Of a DNA stretch of 64,000 nt, positions 1 to 9,129 are shown piece after piece. The stretch spans positions 1-64,000 of the forward strand of contig CAZJXD010000010.1 of NCBI GenBank assembly GCA_964549945.1, written 5' to 3'. The notes beneath the pieces are model-generated. The model did not search any database and had not been told where the DNA came from. It saw only the letters and a list, made by a program, of their open reading frames with translations. Numbering within the stretch: position 1 is the first letter of the stretch; each line of letters begins with the position of its first letter. A program made the translations under genes and the position numbers. This DNA is from B25-G16 sp964549945. Lineage in GTDB: Bacteria > Desulfobacterota > DSM-4660 > Desulfatiglandales > B25-G16.

Positions 1-44
1 CCCTTGATTCATACGTGCGGCCCACAATAGATATCCACTATTTA

Positions 45-58
45 GTTTTCAAAGAACA
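45..58 (-). promoter_or_regulatory. boxA-like antitermination site of an rRNA leader
   Basis: Read on the minus strand, this is TGTTCTTTGAAAAC followed by TAAATAGTGG. This is the boxA-like wording found in leaders and spacers of bacterial rRNA operons, where NusB/S10 bind. It lies directly downstream of two strong tandem promoters on the same strand, so an rRNA gene (16S most likely) is expected just beyond the left edge. The rRNA gene itself is not in the window, so the assignment is inference from the leader. Confidence 0.65.
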
Positions 59-70
59 ATTCTATAAAAA

Positions 71-99
71 ATTCTATCTTTCTTGTTTACCCCTGTCAA
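71..99 (-). promoter_or_regulatory. Sigma-70-type promoter P2 (rRNA leader)
   Basis: On the minus strand there is TTGACA (99-94), a 17-nt spacer and TAGAAT (76-71). It is the promoter nearest the boxA-like site and reads out of the left edge of the window. Tandem near-consensus promoters ahead of boxA are typical of rRNA operons. Confidence 0.7.
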
Positions 100-137
100 G
101 TTATTTATATAGGGTTTTTCTAAAATTCTAACTTTTT

Positions 138-165
138 ATTATAAGCAATTTACAACATCTGTCAA
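138..165 (-). promoter_or_regulatory. Sigma-70-type promoter P1 (rRNA leader)
   Basis: On the minus strand there is a perfect TTGACA (165-160), a 16-nt spacer and a perfect TATAAT (143-138). Together with the second promoter at 71-99 and the boxA-like site at 45-58 it forms an rRNA-type leader. It is divergent from the acs operon promoter at 480-508. Confidence 0.75.
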
Positions 166-479
166 GAGATATAGCAATCCTTATCTCAATCTCACGATCC
201 CTTTATCGATCTTCTCTAGAGTATATCATATCTCGAACCCCTCCGCCATTGCGCTTTATTTATGGCAGGCCTACCACTTCAATGTCGAGCATATTCACGG
301 CATAACACAGCATGTGATACAGCCAAGGAAAGGGTAAAGATAGTAATTTTTAGCCATTAGCCAGAAAAATATCGCTTATAAAACCATTTTATCGATGAAA
401 AATTGGCAAAAACGCTATTTTTTAGGGAAAATACCTGATTGTATCTCGATATTTGATATATAATCTTAAAAATTTTTCC

Positions 480-508
480 TTGACAAAGACATTTGCTTCA
501 ATTAGATA
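480..508 (+). promoter_or_regulatory. Putative sigma-70 promoter of the acs operon
   Basis: TTGACA (480-485) is followed by 17 nt and then TAGATA (503-508). It would start a transcript with a leader of about 230 nt before acsD. The leader holds a short hairpin (GTTGAG-ATG-CTCAAC near 680-694) followed after about 12 nt by a T-rich run. This could attenuate transcription, but there is no direct evidence for that. No gene is seen between 170 and 740. Confidence 0.55.
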
Positions 509-740
509 AATTTTGCCCTCTATCTGTTGCGACTTTATGAGATTATCCCTTAGCGGTGCTTCTCATCATAGAAAAAGCTAACTCTCTTATTTTCGCAAAA
601 TACAGTGCCTCTCGTAAGCACGGACGTCTTGCACGATGGATCGGGCTCAATACGATAAAGGGGTATTTTTAACCCTGTTGAGATGCTCAACGCATAAAAA
701 GCCCTTTTTTTCATTAAACCGTCAAATAAGGAGGTAGAAA

Positions 741-2409
741 GTGGCCTTTGAGATCCCCAAACAGCATTATTCTGGAAAGATAGGTGAAACCACGTTAGGG
801 ACGGGAAGCGGTGCTATTACCGTGGGCGGAGAGGAGTCATACCCGTTTCATCTCTTTGAAGGAGCGATGCCAAGCCACCCGAAGATTGCCATGGAGATAT
901 GGGACTATGACCCTTCAGGGGAATGGCCAGCGGCTGTAGTTGCGCCGTTTAAGGATGTTATTTCCTCGCCCGAGGCATGGGCTAAAAAGTGTGTTGATGA
1001 ATACGGTGCGGACATGATCGTGTTGCAGCTAAAAAGCACTGATCCCAATGCAATGGACAGGGGTGCGGATGAGGCCGTAGAGGTGACGAAGAAGGTATTG
1101 GAGGCTATCGCCGTGCCACTCGTGGTGTGGGGCACGGCGAATAACCAGAAGGACGAAGAGGTCTTGAAGAAAATCTCAGAGGCGTGTGAGGGAAAAAATC
1201 TGGCCCTCGCTCCGGTTGAGGAGGGCAACTACAAGGGCGTTGGTGCGAGTGCCCTCGGATACAACCACACTATCGTCGCCTCGACGCCAATCGATGTGAA
1301 CCTCGCAAAACAGCTCAACGTGTTGCTCGGAAATCTCGGCGTGCAGAGCGAGAAGATCCTCATAGATCCCACAACAGGGGGTCTGGGTTACGGCCTGGAG
1401 TACTCATACTCCGTTATGGAGCGTATTCGAATGGCTGCGCTTACCCAAGAGGACGACAAACTCCAAATAGCCATGATCTCGAACATCGGAAACGAGATCT
1501 GGAAGTGCAAGGAAGCGGGTCAGCCCATAGAGGACGCCCCCACACTCGGCGACCCCGAAGGAAGGGGTATCCTCATGGAGACTACCGCGGCGGTAGGCTA
1601 CCTTCTCGCTGGCTCCGATATAGTAATCCTCAGACATCCCGAGAGCGTCCGGCTTACTAGGTCGTTCATCGAGCTCATGATAAACGGGGGCATGGCCACC
1701 GATTTGTCGGAGATCTCTAAAAGACTTGAGCTCAAAGAGCCGGATCTCGCCTCCATCTCACCAGAGCCGAACCTCGCCATTGAAGAAAAAGAGGTGCCCG
1801 CAAAGGAAAAGGTGGCCAAACCGAAGAAGGAAGAAGCACCTCCAAAGGCAGAGGAGAAGGTGGTAGAGCTGAAGCCCAAGAAAGAAGAAGTCAAAGAGGA
1901 GAAGCCTAAAGTCGAGGCTGAGCCCAAGGCAGCCCAGAAGGCAGAGGAGAAGGTGGTAGAGCTGAAGCCCAAGGCGGAGGAAGCGGCNNNNNNNNNNNNN
2001 NNNNNNNNNNNNNNNNNNNNNNNNNNNNNNNNNNNNNNNNNNNNNNNNNNNNNNNNNNNNNNNNNNNNNNNNNNNNNNNNNNNNNNNAAAGGCCGAGGCT
2101 GAGGCAAGGGCCAAGGCTGAAGCGGAGGCCAGGGCTAAAGCCGAGGAGGAGGCACGGAAAAAGGCCGAGGAAGAGGCCAAGGCCAGGGCAGAGGCTGAGG
2201 CAAAGACAAAGGCCGAGGAAGAGGCCAAGGCAAAGGAAAAAGAAGAACTACAGGCCCTGAGATATAAGAGGGCATTGGAGAGGGAAAAGCTGGAGGCCGA
2301 AAGGAAGGCCCTTGAGGGAAAGGAGATTCCCAAGACGCCTTCGAAAGTCCAGATGACCCTCGTTGACAAGCTAATTCAAGACCTCGACCGCATACACAGG
2401 CGTGTATAG
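741..2409 (+). CDS. acsD: Corrinoid iron-sulfur protein small (delta) subunit with long charged C-terminal tail; interrupted by assembly gap
   Basis: This is the small subunit of the corrinoid iron-sulfur protein, which carries the methyl group from methyltetrahydrofolate to acetyl-CoA synthase. The first ~340 residues match the whole family domain, a TIM barrel of roughly 310-320 residues in acetogens. After that the protein becomes a Lys/Glu/Ala-rich repeat in which AEEKVVELKPK occurs twice. The tail is broken by 100 Ns at 1988-2087. After the gap about 107 further codons in another frame (first positions from 2089) continue the charged helical tail and end in TLVDKLIQDLDRIHRRV and a TAG at 2407-2409. 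The frame mismatch only means that the true gap length is not 100. The start is a GTG behind AGGAGG. It is the first gene of acsD-cooS-acsB-acsC-acsE. The tail is unusual for the family. Confidence 0.85.
1988..2087. other. 100-N assembly gap inside the acsD repeat tail
   Basis: A run of exactly 100 Ns, the usual placeholder for a gap of unknown size. It falls in a low-complexity coding repeat, which is the likely reason the assembly broke. The reading frames on the two sides disagree by one base, so the true length is not 100. Confidence 0.98.
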
Positions 2410-2448
2410 TGAAAGAGGAATCCATAATAGAAGAGGAGGAACCTCATA

Positions 2449-4497
2449 ATGGCAGAAGAAGAAATCAAGGAAAAAAAGGCTGTTGCCAAGGAAAAGGTAA
2501 CGAAGATAGTCAAGCCGGAGGAACTGACCATTGACGAGGCGAGCATGGATATGATCGAGAGGGCCAGGGAATTGGAGATTGAGACCATCTTCGACCGAGC
2601 ACAGACTATGAAGCCATGCAACATCGGCGCCCAGGGAACCTGCTGCAAGAACTGTGCGCAGGGTCCATGCAGGCTCCCCCTGCCGAAGAGCGGCATAGAG
2701 GGAGAAGACACTCGGAAAGGCCTCTGTGGCGCGACACCTGAGACCATCGCTGCACGGAATTTCGCCAGGATGGTAGCCAGCGGTGCAGCAGCCCACTCCG
2801 ATCACGGTCGAGGCGTTGCCGAGACATTCCTCGCCGCCGCACGAAAGGAGACCGAGGACTACCAGATCAAGGATATCAAGAAGCTCCTAGAGATCGCCCC
2901 CGATTTCGGCGTAGATATCACAGTAGAGGGTGAAAACGGGGAAAGCCTTGCAAGGGATATCGACGAGATCGCGGTGGAGTTGGGCGAAAAGGCCCTTGCA
3001 CAATGGGGCCAACAGACTGGAGAAGTGTGCACGGCCAAGAGGGCGCCAGAAAAGCGTTACGAACTGTGGAAGAAACAGGGAGTCGTTCCGAGAGGGATCG
3101 ACCGCGAGATCGTGGAGATCATGCATAGAACGCATATCGGCGTTGATCAAGATTACGAAAACATCGTAATGCAATGTACCCGTGCAGCCATTGCGGATGG
3201 ATGGGGTGGCTCCATGATCGCCACCGACCTTCAGGACGTGCTCTTCGGCTGCCCCTACCCCCTCAGGAGCCAGGCCAACCTGGGTGTGCTCAAAGAGGAT
3301 ATGGTCAACATCGTCATCCATGGCCACGAGCCGCTGCTATCGGAGATGATCGTGGTGGCCTCTGAGCTCCCGGAGATGCACGAGCTGGCCAAAAAGGCCG
3401 GAGCCAACGGCATACAGCTCTCCGGTATCTGCTGTACGGCGAACGAGATCCTCATGCGGCACGGTGTGCCGTTGGCGGGGAACTTCCTGCAGCAAGAACT
3501 TGCGATTGTAACCGGGGCGGTGGATGCCATGGTGGTAGACGTCCAGTGCATCATGGAGAACGTGGCGAACGTTGCCCAGTGTTTTCATACCAAGCTCATC
3601 ACCACGAACCCAAGGGCGAAAATAGCCTCTGGAAACACATTACACATCGAATTCGACGAGCATTCCGCCTTCGAGGATGCCAAAAAGATCGTGAAGACTG
3701 CCATCGAGAATTTCCCGAACAGGGAAAAGGAGGTCATGATTCCCGACAATGCCTCTAATCTGATCGCCGGCTTCAGCTATGAGGCCATCAACTATCACCT
3801 CGGCGGAACCTTCCGGGGATCCTATGTGCCTCTCAATGACAACATCATCAACGGCCGCATACGAGGTGTGGCCGGGGTTGTTGGGTGAAACAACGCCCGA
3901 ACCTCTCTGGATGAGGGGCATATCACGGTCGTCAAGGAGCTGGTCAAGCATGACGTCATCGTGCTCACCACCGGATGCAACGCCATTGCCTGTGGCAAGG
4001 CCGGCCTTCTGACACCCGAATCCGCGAAGGTATACTGTGGACCTGGATTGGCTGAAGTCTGCGAAGCCGTTGGTATTCCTCCGGTGCTTCATATGGGCTC
4101 CTGCGTGGATAACAGCAGAATCCTCATGGCAGCCACAGAGGTGGTCAAGGCCGGAGGCCTGGGGGACGATATCAGCGACCTGCCTGCGGCCGGTTCCGCG
4201 CCTGAATGGATGAGCGAAAAGGCCATCAGTATCGGGCACTACTTCGTGTCCTCAGGTGTATATACCGTGTTCGGCGTGACGCTGCCTGTCAGCGGATCGC
4301 CCGTCTTCGAACACTACCTCTACAAGGAGCTGGAGGATATCTACGGCGGGATGTGGGATATGGAGCCCGATCCGATCGAGCATGCCCATAAGATGATCGA
4401 GCATATCGATAAAAAGCGGAAGGCCCTCGGTATAGATAAGGCACGCGAGAGGGTGCTCTTCGATATGGCCGCGCGTAGGGATTTGGAAGCGGCATAA
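2449..4497 (+). CDS. cooS: Carbon monoxide dehydrogenase catalytic subunit with in-frame UGA at a C-cluster ligand position (candidate selenoprotein)
   Basis: This is the Ni-Fe-S CO dehydrogenase that reduces CO2 to CO for acetyl-CoA synthase (acsB, 54 nt downstream). If the UGA at 3886-3888 is read through, the protein is 682 residues, the normal family length. The N-terminal cysteines for the B and D clusters are in CNIGAQGTCCKNCAQGPC. The C-cluster ligands are present in order: His in HGHEP (about 293), Cys in GICC (about 329), VDVQC (367), codon 480 = UGA in GVVG-UGA-NN, TTGC (510) and MGSC (552). By alignment from memory, codon 480 corresponds to Cys446 of Carboxydothermus CODH-II. Translation resumes in the same frame with family-typical residues. 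A SECIS-like hairpin starts 13 nt after the UGA. The start ATG follows GAGGAGGAACCTCATA. A nonsense mutation or base error remains possible but would have to fall exactly on a ligand codon. Confidence 0.9.
3886..3888 (+). other. In-frame UGA replacing a C-cluster cysteine codon of cooS (codon 480)
   Basis: The codons around it read GTT GTT GGG TGA AAC AAC GCC CGA. CooS proteins have GVVGCNN here, and the Cys binds an iron of the C-cluster. Selenocysteine is the usual reading of an internal UGA at a functional Cys. A UGA-decoding tRNA-Cys is an alternative, since opal-suppressor-like tRNA-Cys species have been reported in delta-proteobacteria. Confidence 0.85.
3902..3918 (+). promoter_or_regulatory. 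Candidate bacterial SECIS element (hairpin after the cooS UGA)
   Basis: CCTCTC (3902-3907) pairs with GAGGGG (3913-3918), giving six base pairs of which one is G-U, around a TGGAT loop (3908-3912). The loop has G at its second position, and 19 nt separate the UGA from the loop. Known bacterial SECIS elements have a short stem, a small apical loop with a G in its first two positions and a UGA-to-loop distance of about 16-37 nt. The hairpin lies within coding sequence, as bacterial SECIS elements do. Confidence 0.65.
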
Positions 4498-4550
4498 TAG
4501 ATGGATAAACTCATGAAAAATGTACCTCTTAAGAAGGGAGGAAAATAAAC

Positions 4551-6767
4551 ATGTCAAAACTAGTAGCATTTGCAGCGATCCAGGGTGCCTATAACATCGT
4601 TTCAAAGGCGGAAGGAAAATACAAACGCGCCCTGGAGACCTATGGCGGTAGCCAGAAACTGGAATTTCCCAATACCGCCTATTACTTACCAATCATTTAC
4701 TCTCTAACCGGCATCAAGGTTACCGATCTGGACTCGGCAAAAAAGCCCCTTGAGTTCGCGCGTAAGCTCTTGCCTCCCCATATCAAGAAGGATGTACACG
4801 TTCCCTATCTCGGGCCCCTCCTGGATGCGGGCATGGCATCGCTTTTCGCGGAGGAGATCGTGGAGGCGATTCGCTACGTGGAGGATCCCAACTTCTACCA
4901 GCCCTCAGTGGAAGACCCCGATGTAGACAACGGAAAGCTCTGGCTCGGGGCCGCAGACGATGCCATCATGAGGAAGCGGGGCGTCGAGTTCGTGGATGGC
5001 ACCGCGCCTGGATTTGCGGCGGTTGTAGGTGCAGCGCCAGACTCCCAGACCGCGAAGAAGATTGCCGAGGAGTACCAGCTCAAGACCATCTACGTGTTCA
5101 TGGCTGCCAATCAAAACGGGACCACCTTCGCGGAGCAGCTTCTCGAGGAAAATGTCCAGATAGGGTGGAACACCCGCCTTGTCCCGTTCGGACCGGATAT
5201 CTCGGCGGCCGTGTTTGCCCTCGGCTTTGCCAACCGCGCCGGCATGTCCTTTGGTGGCATCGAGCCAGGTGATTACAAACGGCAGCTCGCCTACCAGAAA
5301 AACCGTATATTCGCCTTTGTCAACGCCCTGGGCGATGTGAATGCGGAGTGGGCAGCCAATGCCGCAGGCGCTATCAACTGGGGATTCCCGACCATCTCCG
5401 ATACGGACATCCCGGAGGTCCTTCCCACGGGCGTGTGTACCTATGAGCACGTGGTCTCCAATGTGACCCATGATGAAATGACCTCGAAGTCCATCCAAAT
5501 TAGGGGCCTCAAGGTGACTATCGCCAAGGTGGATATCCCCCTGGCCTACGGCCCGGCCTTTGAGGGTGAGCGAATCAGGAAGGACGACCTGTTCTTGGAG
5601 ATGGGAGGCGGCAAGAGCCAGTGTACCGAGCTCTGCAAGATGGCGGAGATGAATGAGATCGAGGACGGCAAGGTGGAGGTCATCGGGCCTGATGTGAAGG
5701 ATCTGAAAAAGGGCGACACCGTACCGCTTGGCATCTATGTGCAGGTGGCCGGTCGTCAGATGCAGCCCGACTTCGAGCCCATCCTGGAGAGGCAGATCCA
5801 CCACCTGATCAACTATGCCCAGGGCATCATGCATATCGGGCAACGGAATATTGCCTGGATCAGGGTAGGCGATCAGGCCATAGAAAAGGGCTTCACCCTA
5901 AAGGATATCGGCGTCATCCTCCACGCCAAGTTGCACCAGGACTTTGGAAGTATCCTGGATAAGGTTCAGGTGACCCTGTACACTAAAAAGGAGGACGTGG
6001 ATAAATTAACCAAGAGGGCACATAAGGAGTACGGGGCCAGGGACGATCGGGTGGAGAAGATGACCGACGAGAGCGTGGACATCTTCTATTCCTGTACCCT
6101 CTGCCAGTCATTCGCCCCGAACCATGTATGTATGGTCAGCCCGGAAAGGACCGGCCTGTGCGGGGCCTATAACTGGATGGACTGCAAGGCCTCTTACGAG
6201 ATCAACCCCACCGGCCCCAACCAGCCCGTAGAAATAGGAGAGTGTCTTGACCCAAAGTACGGCCAGTGGGAGGGCGTCAACGAGTTCGTGTACAAGGCCT
6301 CCAGACAGGCGATCGATCACTACAACTTCTACAGCGTAGTCAATGATCCCATGACCACCTGTGGGTGCTGTGAGTGCATCGCCGCGGTCATTCCTGGTTG
6401 TAACGGGGTAATGACCGTGAACAGGGAGTACATAGGGGAGACGCCCTGCGGTATGAAATTTTCAACCCTGGCCGGTGTGATGGGAGGTGGACAATCTTCT
6501 CCCGGCTTTGTGGGTCACTCCAAATACAACATAACCCAGCGAAAATTTATCGTAGGAGACGGTGGCCTCCTTCGCATGGTATGGATGCCTAAATCCCTGA
6601 AGGAGGAGATCAGGGAAAGGCTGATCAAACGGAGTGAGGAACTCGGCGTACCCGATCTTATCGATAGGATCGCGGACGAGACTGTGGGAACAACCGAAGA
6701 GGAAATTCTACCATTTCTCAAGAAAAAGGATCATCCTGCCTTGAAGATGGATCCCATTGTAGGGTAA
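4551..6767 (+). CDS. acsB: Acetyl-CoA synthase (CO dehydrogenase/acetyl-CoA synthase beta subunit)
   Basis: This enzyme joins CO, the methyl group from the corrinoid protein and CoA into acetyl-CoA. At 738 residues it is the full bacterial length (about 730), including the N-terminal domain that contacts CO dehydrogenase and that archaeal versions lack. The cluster A cysteines are visible: C515, C518, C527 and C537 (CTLCQ ... NHVC ... GLC) bind the [4Fe-4S] unit, and C604-G605-C606 in TTCGCCECI binds the two-metal site. A good ribosome binding site (AAGAAGGGAGG) precedes the ATG. It sits between cooS and acsC in one operon. Confidence 0.96.
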   Translation: MSKLVAFAAIQGAYNIVSKAEGKYKRALETYGGSQKLEFPNTAYYLPIIYSLTGIKVTDLDSAKKPLEFARKLLPPHIKKDVHVPYLGPLLDAGMASLFAEEIVEAIRYVEDPNFYQPSVEDPDVDNGKLWLGAADDAIMRKRGVEFVDGTAPGFAAVVGAAPDSQTAKKIAEEYQLKTIYVFMAANQNGTTFAEQLLEENVQIGWNTRLVPFGPDISAAVFALGFANRAGMSFGGIEPGDYKRQLAYQKNRIFAFVNALGDVNAEWAANAAGAINWGFPTISDTDIPEVLPTGVCTYEHVVSNVTHDEMTSKSIQIRGLKVTIAKVDIPLAYGPAFEGERIRKDDLFLEMGGGKSQCTELCKMAEMNEIEDGKVEVIGPDVKDLKKGDTVPLGIYVQVAGRQMQPDFEPILERQIHHLINYAQGIMHIGQRNIAWIRVGDQAIEKGFTLKDIGVILHAKLHQDFGSILDKVQVTLYTKKEDVDKLTKRAHKEYGARDDRVEKMTDESVDIFYSCTLCQSFAPNHVCMVSPERTGLCGAYNWMDCKASYEINPTGPNQPVEIGECLDPKYGQWEGVNEFVYKASRQAIDHYNFYSVVNDPMTTCGCCECIAAVIPGCNGVMTVNREYIGETPCGMKFSTLAGVMGGGQSSPGFVGHSKYNITQRKFIVGDGGLLRMVWMPKSLKEEIRERLIKRSEELGVPDLIDRIADETVGTTEEEILPFLKKKDHPALKMDPIVG

Positions 6768-6848
6768 GGAAGTTCCGGGCTCGGAATCAAGAGCCATGTG
6801 CGGATACAAAGAGGAGCCTTAACATTTCATTACAACGAGGAGCGCGCT

Positions 6849-8195
6849 ATGGGATTAACTGGAATTCAGATTTTTAAACTATTGCCCAAGACGAACTGCA
6901 AGGAATGTGGTTTACCCACATGCCTGGCCTTTGCCATGAACCTCGCCTCGGGCAAGGCAGAGCTCGACTCCTGCCCCTATGTCTCCGATGAGGCAAGGGA
7001 ACAGCTGGCCGAGGCATCTGCTCCGCCGATTAGGCAAGTGGCCATCGGCGCCGGGGTGAGGGCCTTCAAGACGGGCGGTGAAACCGTCATGTTCAGGCAC
7101 GAGAAGACCTTTTACAACCCAACCGGGATGGCCGCCCTGATACCATCGGATATCGATACAGAGGCCCTTGGGAAGAAACTGAAGGAGTGGAATGCCCTTC
7201 AGTACGAGAGAGTGGGCCTTACCCTCAGGCCAGAGCTGGTCGCCCTCAAGGACGTAAATGGCGACAGCTCTGCATTTGCGGCCCTCGCCAAGAGGATCGC
7301 CGAGGAGAGCGAGTTTAATCTGATCTTGATGAGCGATAAGGTTGATACCTTGAAGGCTGCGGTCGAGGCAACCGGGTTCAAGAAGCCCCTGCTTTATGCC
7401 GCAACGAATGATAACGTCGATGATATGGGAGATCTGGCCAAGAACAGCGGGCTTCCCCTGGCAGTCAAGGCCGAGGGCCTGGAACACCTCATTTCCCTCA
7501 CCGAAAAGTTAACGGGCATGGGCCTCAAGGACCTCGTGTTGGATTCGGGATCACGAGAACCCAAACAGGTCTTCGAGGATCATGTGGCTATTCGAAGGGC
7601 AGCACTCAAGGCGGGAAACCGCTCTTTGGGTTTTCCCACCATCACCTTCCCCTGTGAGATGGCCAGCAAGCTCGATGTGGAGACCATGCTCGCCGCTATG
7701 TTGATCGCCAAGTACGCGGGGATCATCGTGTTGTCCGATTTCAGGGGAGATAGCCTCTTTCCCTTGCTGCTGGAGAGGCTGAATATCTTTACCGATCCAC
7801 AGCGGCCCATGACGGTAACCCAGGGGATCTATGAGATCGGCGACCCCAATGAGAACTCACCCGTATTGGTCACCACCAACTTCTCCCTCACCTACTTTAT
7901 CGTGAGCGGTGAGATCGAGGGAAGCAGGGTACCGAGCTGGCTTCTCATCATGGATACCGAAGGCCTTTCAGTGATGACCGCATGGGCAGCGGGCAAGTTT
8001 TCCGGCGATGCAGTGGGCATGTTCGTGAAAAAATCCGGCATCGCGGACAAGGTGGCCCATAAGAAAATCATCATCCCGGGCTACGCCGCATCGATCAGCG
8101 GAGAGATGGAGGAGGAGCTGCCTGATTGGGAGGTGTTGATCGGGCCGAGGGATGCGTCCCTGATACCGAAGTATTTAAAGGAAATGGCGAGTTAG
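6849..8195 (+). CDS. acsC: Corrinoid iron-sulfur protein large (gamma) subunit
   Basis: The large subunit of the corrinoid iron-sulfur protein carries the [4Fe-4S] cluster that reductively activates the cobalt. From the ATG at 6849 (behind GAGGAG) it is 448 residues, the family size, with the four N-terminal cluster cysteines at C17, C20, C25 and C42 (NCKECGLPTC ... SCPY). A TIM-barrel middle and a C-terminal corrinoid-binding part follow. An upstream in-frame start at 6798 exists but lacks a comparable binding site. Its partner is AcsD and its methyl donor enzyme is AcsE, both in the same operon. Confidence 0.95.
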   Translation: MGLTGIQIFKLLPKTNCKECGLPTCLAFAMNLASGKAELDSCPYVSDEAREQLAEASAPPIRQVAIGAGVRAFKTGGETVMFRHEKTFYNPTGMAALIPSDIDTEALGKKLKEWNALQYERVGLTLRPELVALKDVNGDSSAFAALAKRIAEESEFNLILMSDKVDTLKAAVEATGFKKPLLYAATNDNVDDMGDLAKNSGLPLAVKAEGLEHLISLTEKLTGMGLKDLVLDSGSREPKQVFEDHVAIRRAALKAGNRSLGFPTITFPCEMASKLDVETMLAAMLIAKYAGIIVLSDFRGDSLFPLLLERLNIFTDPQRPMTVTQGIYEIGDPNENSPVLVTTNFSLTYFIVSGEIEGSRVPSWLLIMDTEGLSVMTAWAAGKFSGDAVGMFVKKSGIADKVAHKKIIIPGYAASISGEMEEELPDWEVLIGPRDASLIPKYLKEMAS

Positions 8196-8215
8196 CCCCA
8201 GAAAGGAGTCTGCCT

Positions 8216-9100
8216 ATGTTACTCATTGGAGAGAATCTGAACGTTATCAACAGGATCATTGGCAAGGCCTTTAAGGAGAAGGATCCGCGGCCCATCGCCG
8301 AGGAGGCCAAGAGACAGAAGGAAAAAGGGATGGATTGGATCGACATCAACCTGGGACCTGCCAGAAAAGGCGGTCCGGAGTTGATGGAATTCGTGGTGAA
8401 AACGGTGCAAGAGGAGATTGGGAACACGCCTCCGCTTTGTCTAGATACCTCAAATATCGGGGCCATGGAGGCCGGACTCGCCGTTCACAAGGGAAAGGCG
8501 ATCATCAACTCCATCATGGTCAGGCCCGAGAGGTACGAGGCAATGATCCCCCTCGCCGTCAAGTACAATGCCAACATGATCGCCCTCATGTGGGGTCCAG
8601 AGGGGCTTCCCAGGGATGAAAATGAGAGGGCGAGCCTCGCGGTGGAAATCATCTACGCGGCAAATGAGGCCGGGGTTCCCAATGAGGATATCTTCGTTGA
8701 TGGGATCGTGACCCCCGTCAACATCCAGCAGCCGCAGCTAATGAGCCTTTTGGCGTTTCAGGAGATGCTTCAGGATATGGCACCAGGCGTGAAGTCCACC
8801 TGCGGCCTCTCAAACGTCTCAAACGGTCCCCCTGATCACCTCAGGCCAATCCTCAACCGGACCTACATGGTAATGCTGGAGAGAAAGGGCATGTACTCCT
8901 CGATTGCCGACGCCTATGATGATGTGCTGATTGCCATCGCCAGGGGGGAGCGGCCCGATATCGTGGAGGTTATCCATAAGGTAATGGACGGGGAGGAGAT
9001 CGACATGGGTTCGCTTTCCAAGGAGATGCAGGACTATGCCAAGACGGCCAGGGTACTCCTTGGTCACACCCTCTACTCCGATTCCTGGCTAGAATTATAG
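8216..9100 (+). CDS. acsE: 5-methyltetrahydrofolate:corrinoid iron-sulfur protein methyltransferase
   Basis: It moves the methyl group from methyltetrahydrofolate to the cobalt of AcsC/AcsD. The 294-residue protein has the pterin-binding (DHPS-like) TIM barrel. DINLGPARKGG near residue 40 and the CGLSNVSNG motif near residue 200 contain the Asn that helps activate the methyl group. Start ATG 8216 follows GAAAGGAGTCTGCCT. An upstream in-frame start at 8126 overlaps acsC and is less likely. It is the last gene of the acs operon, and a strong terminator follows 32 nt later. Confidence 0.93.
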   Translation: MLLIGENLNVINRIIGKAFKEKDPRPIAEEAKRQKEKGMDWIDINLGPARKGGPELMEFVVKTVQEEIGNTPPLCLDTSNIGAMEAGLAVHKGKAIINSIMVRPERYEAMIPLAVKYNANMIALMWGPEGLPRDENERASLAVEIIYAANEAGVPNEDIFVDGIVTPVNIQQPQLMSLLAFQEMLQDMAPGVKSTCGLSNVSNGPPDHLRPILNRTYMVMLERKGMYSSIADAYDDVLIAIARGERPDIVEVIHKVMDGEEIDMGSLSKEMQDYAKTARVLLGHTLYSDSWLEL

Positions 9101-9129
9101 GGCCTTCTGCTACACGAAAGATTACCCAT

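Noticed and set aside
1..170. 23S rRNA gene start at the left edge
   Set aside because: The boxA-like wording also occurs before 23S, but the tandem promoters favour an operon leader, and no rRNA sequence can be identified in the few bases available.
3961..4497. A separate downstream gene for the C-terminal quarter of CO dehydrogenase
   Set aside because: It is in the same frame as the upstream part, has no binding site, and the 24 codons between the UGA and its first ATG encode normal CooS residues, so it is one gene with a recoded UGA.
4905..5843. 312-codon frame opposite acsB
   Set aside because: Shadow of a conserved gene with strong codon bias; it has no motif of its own.
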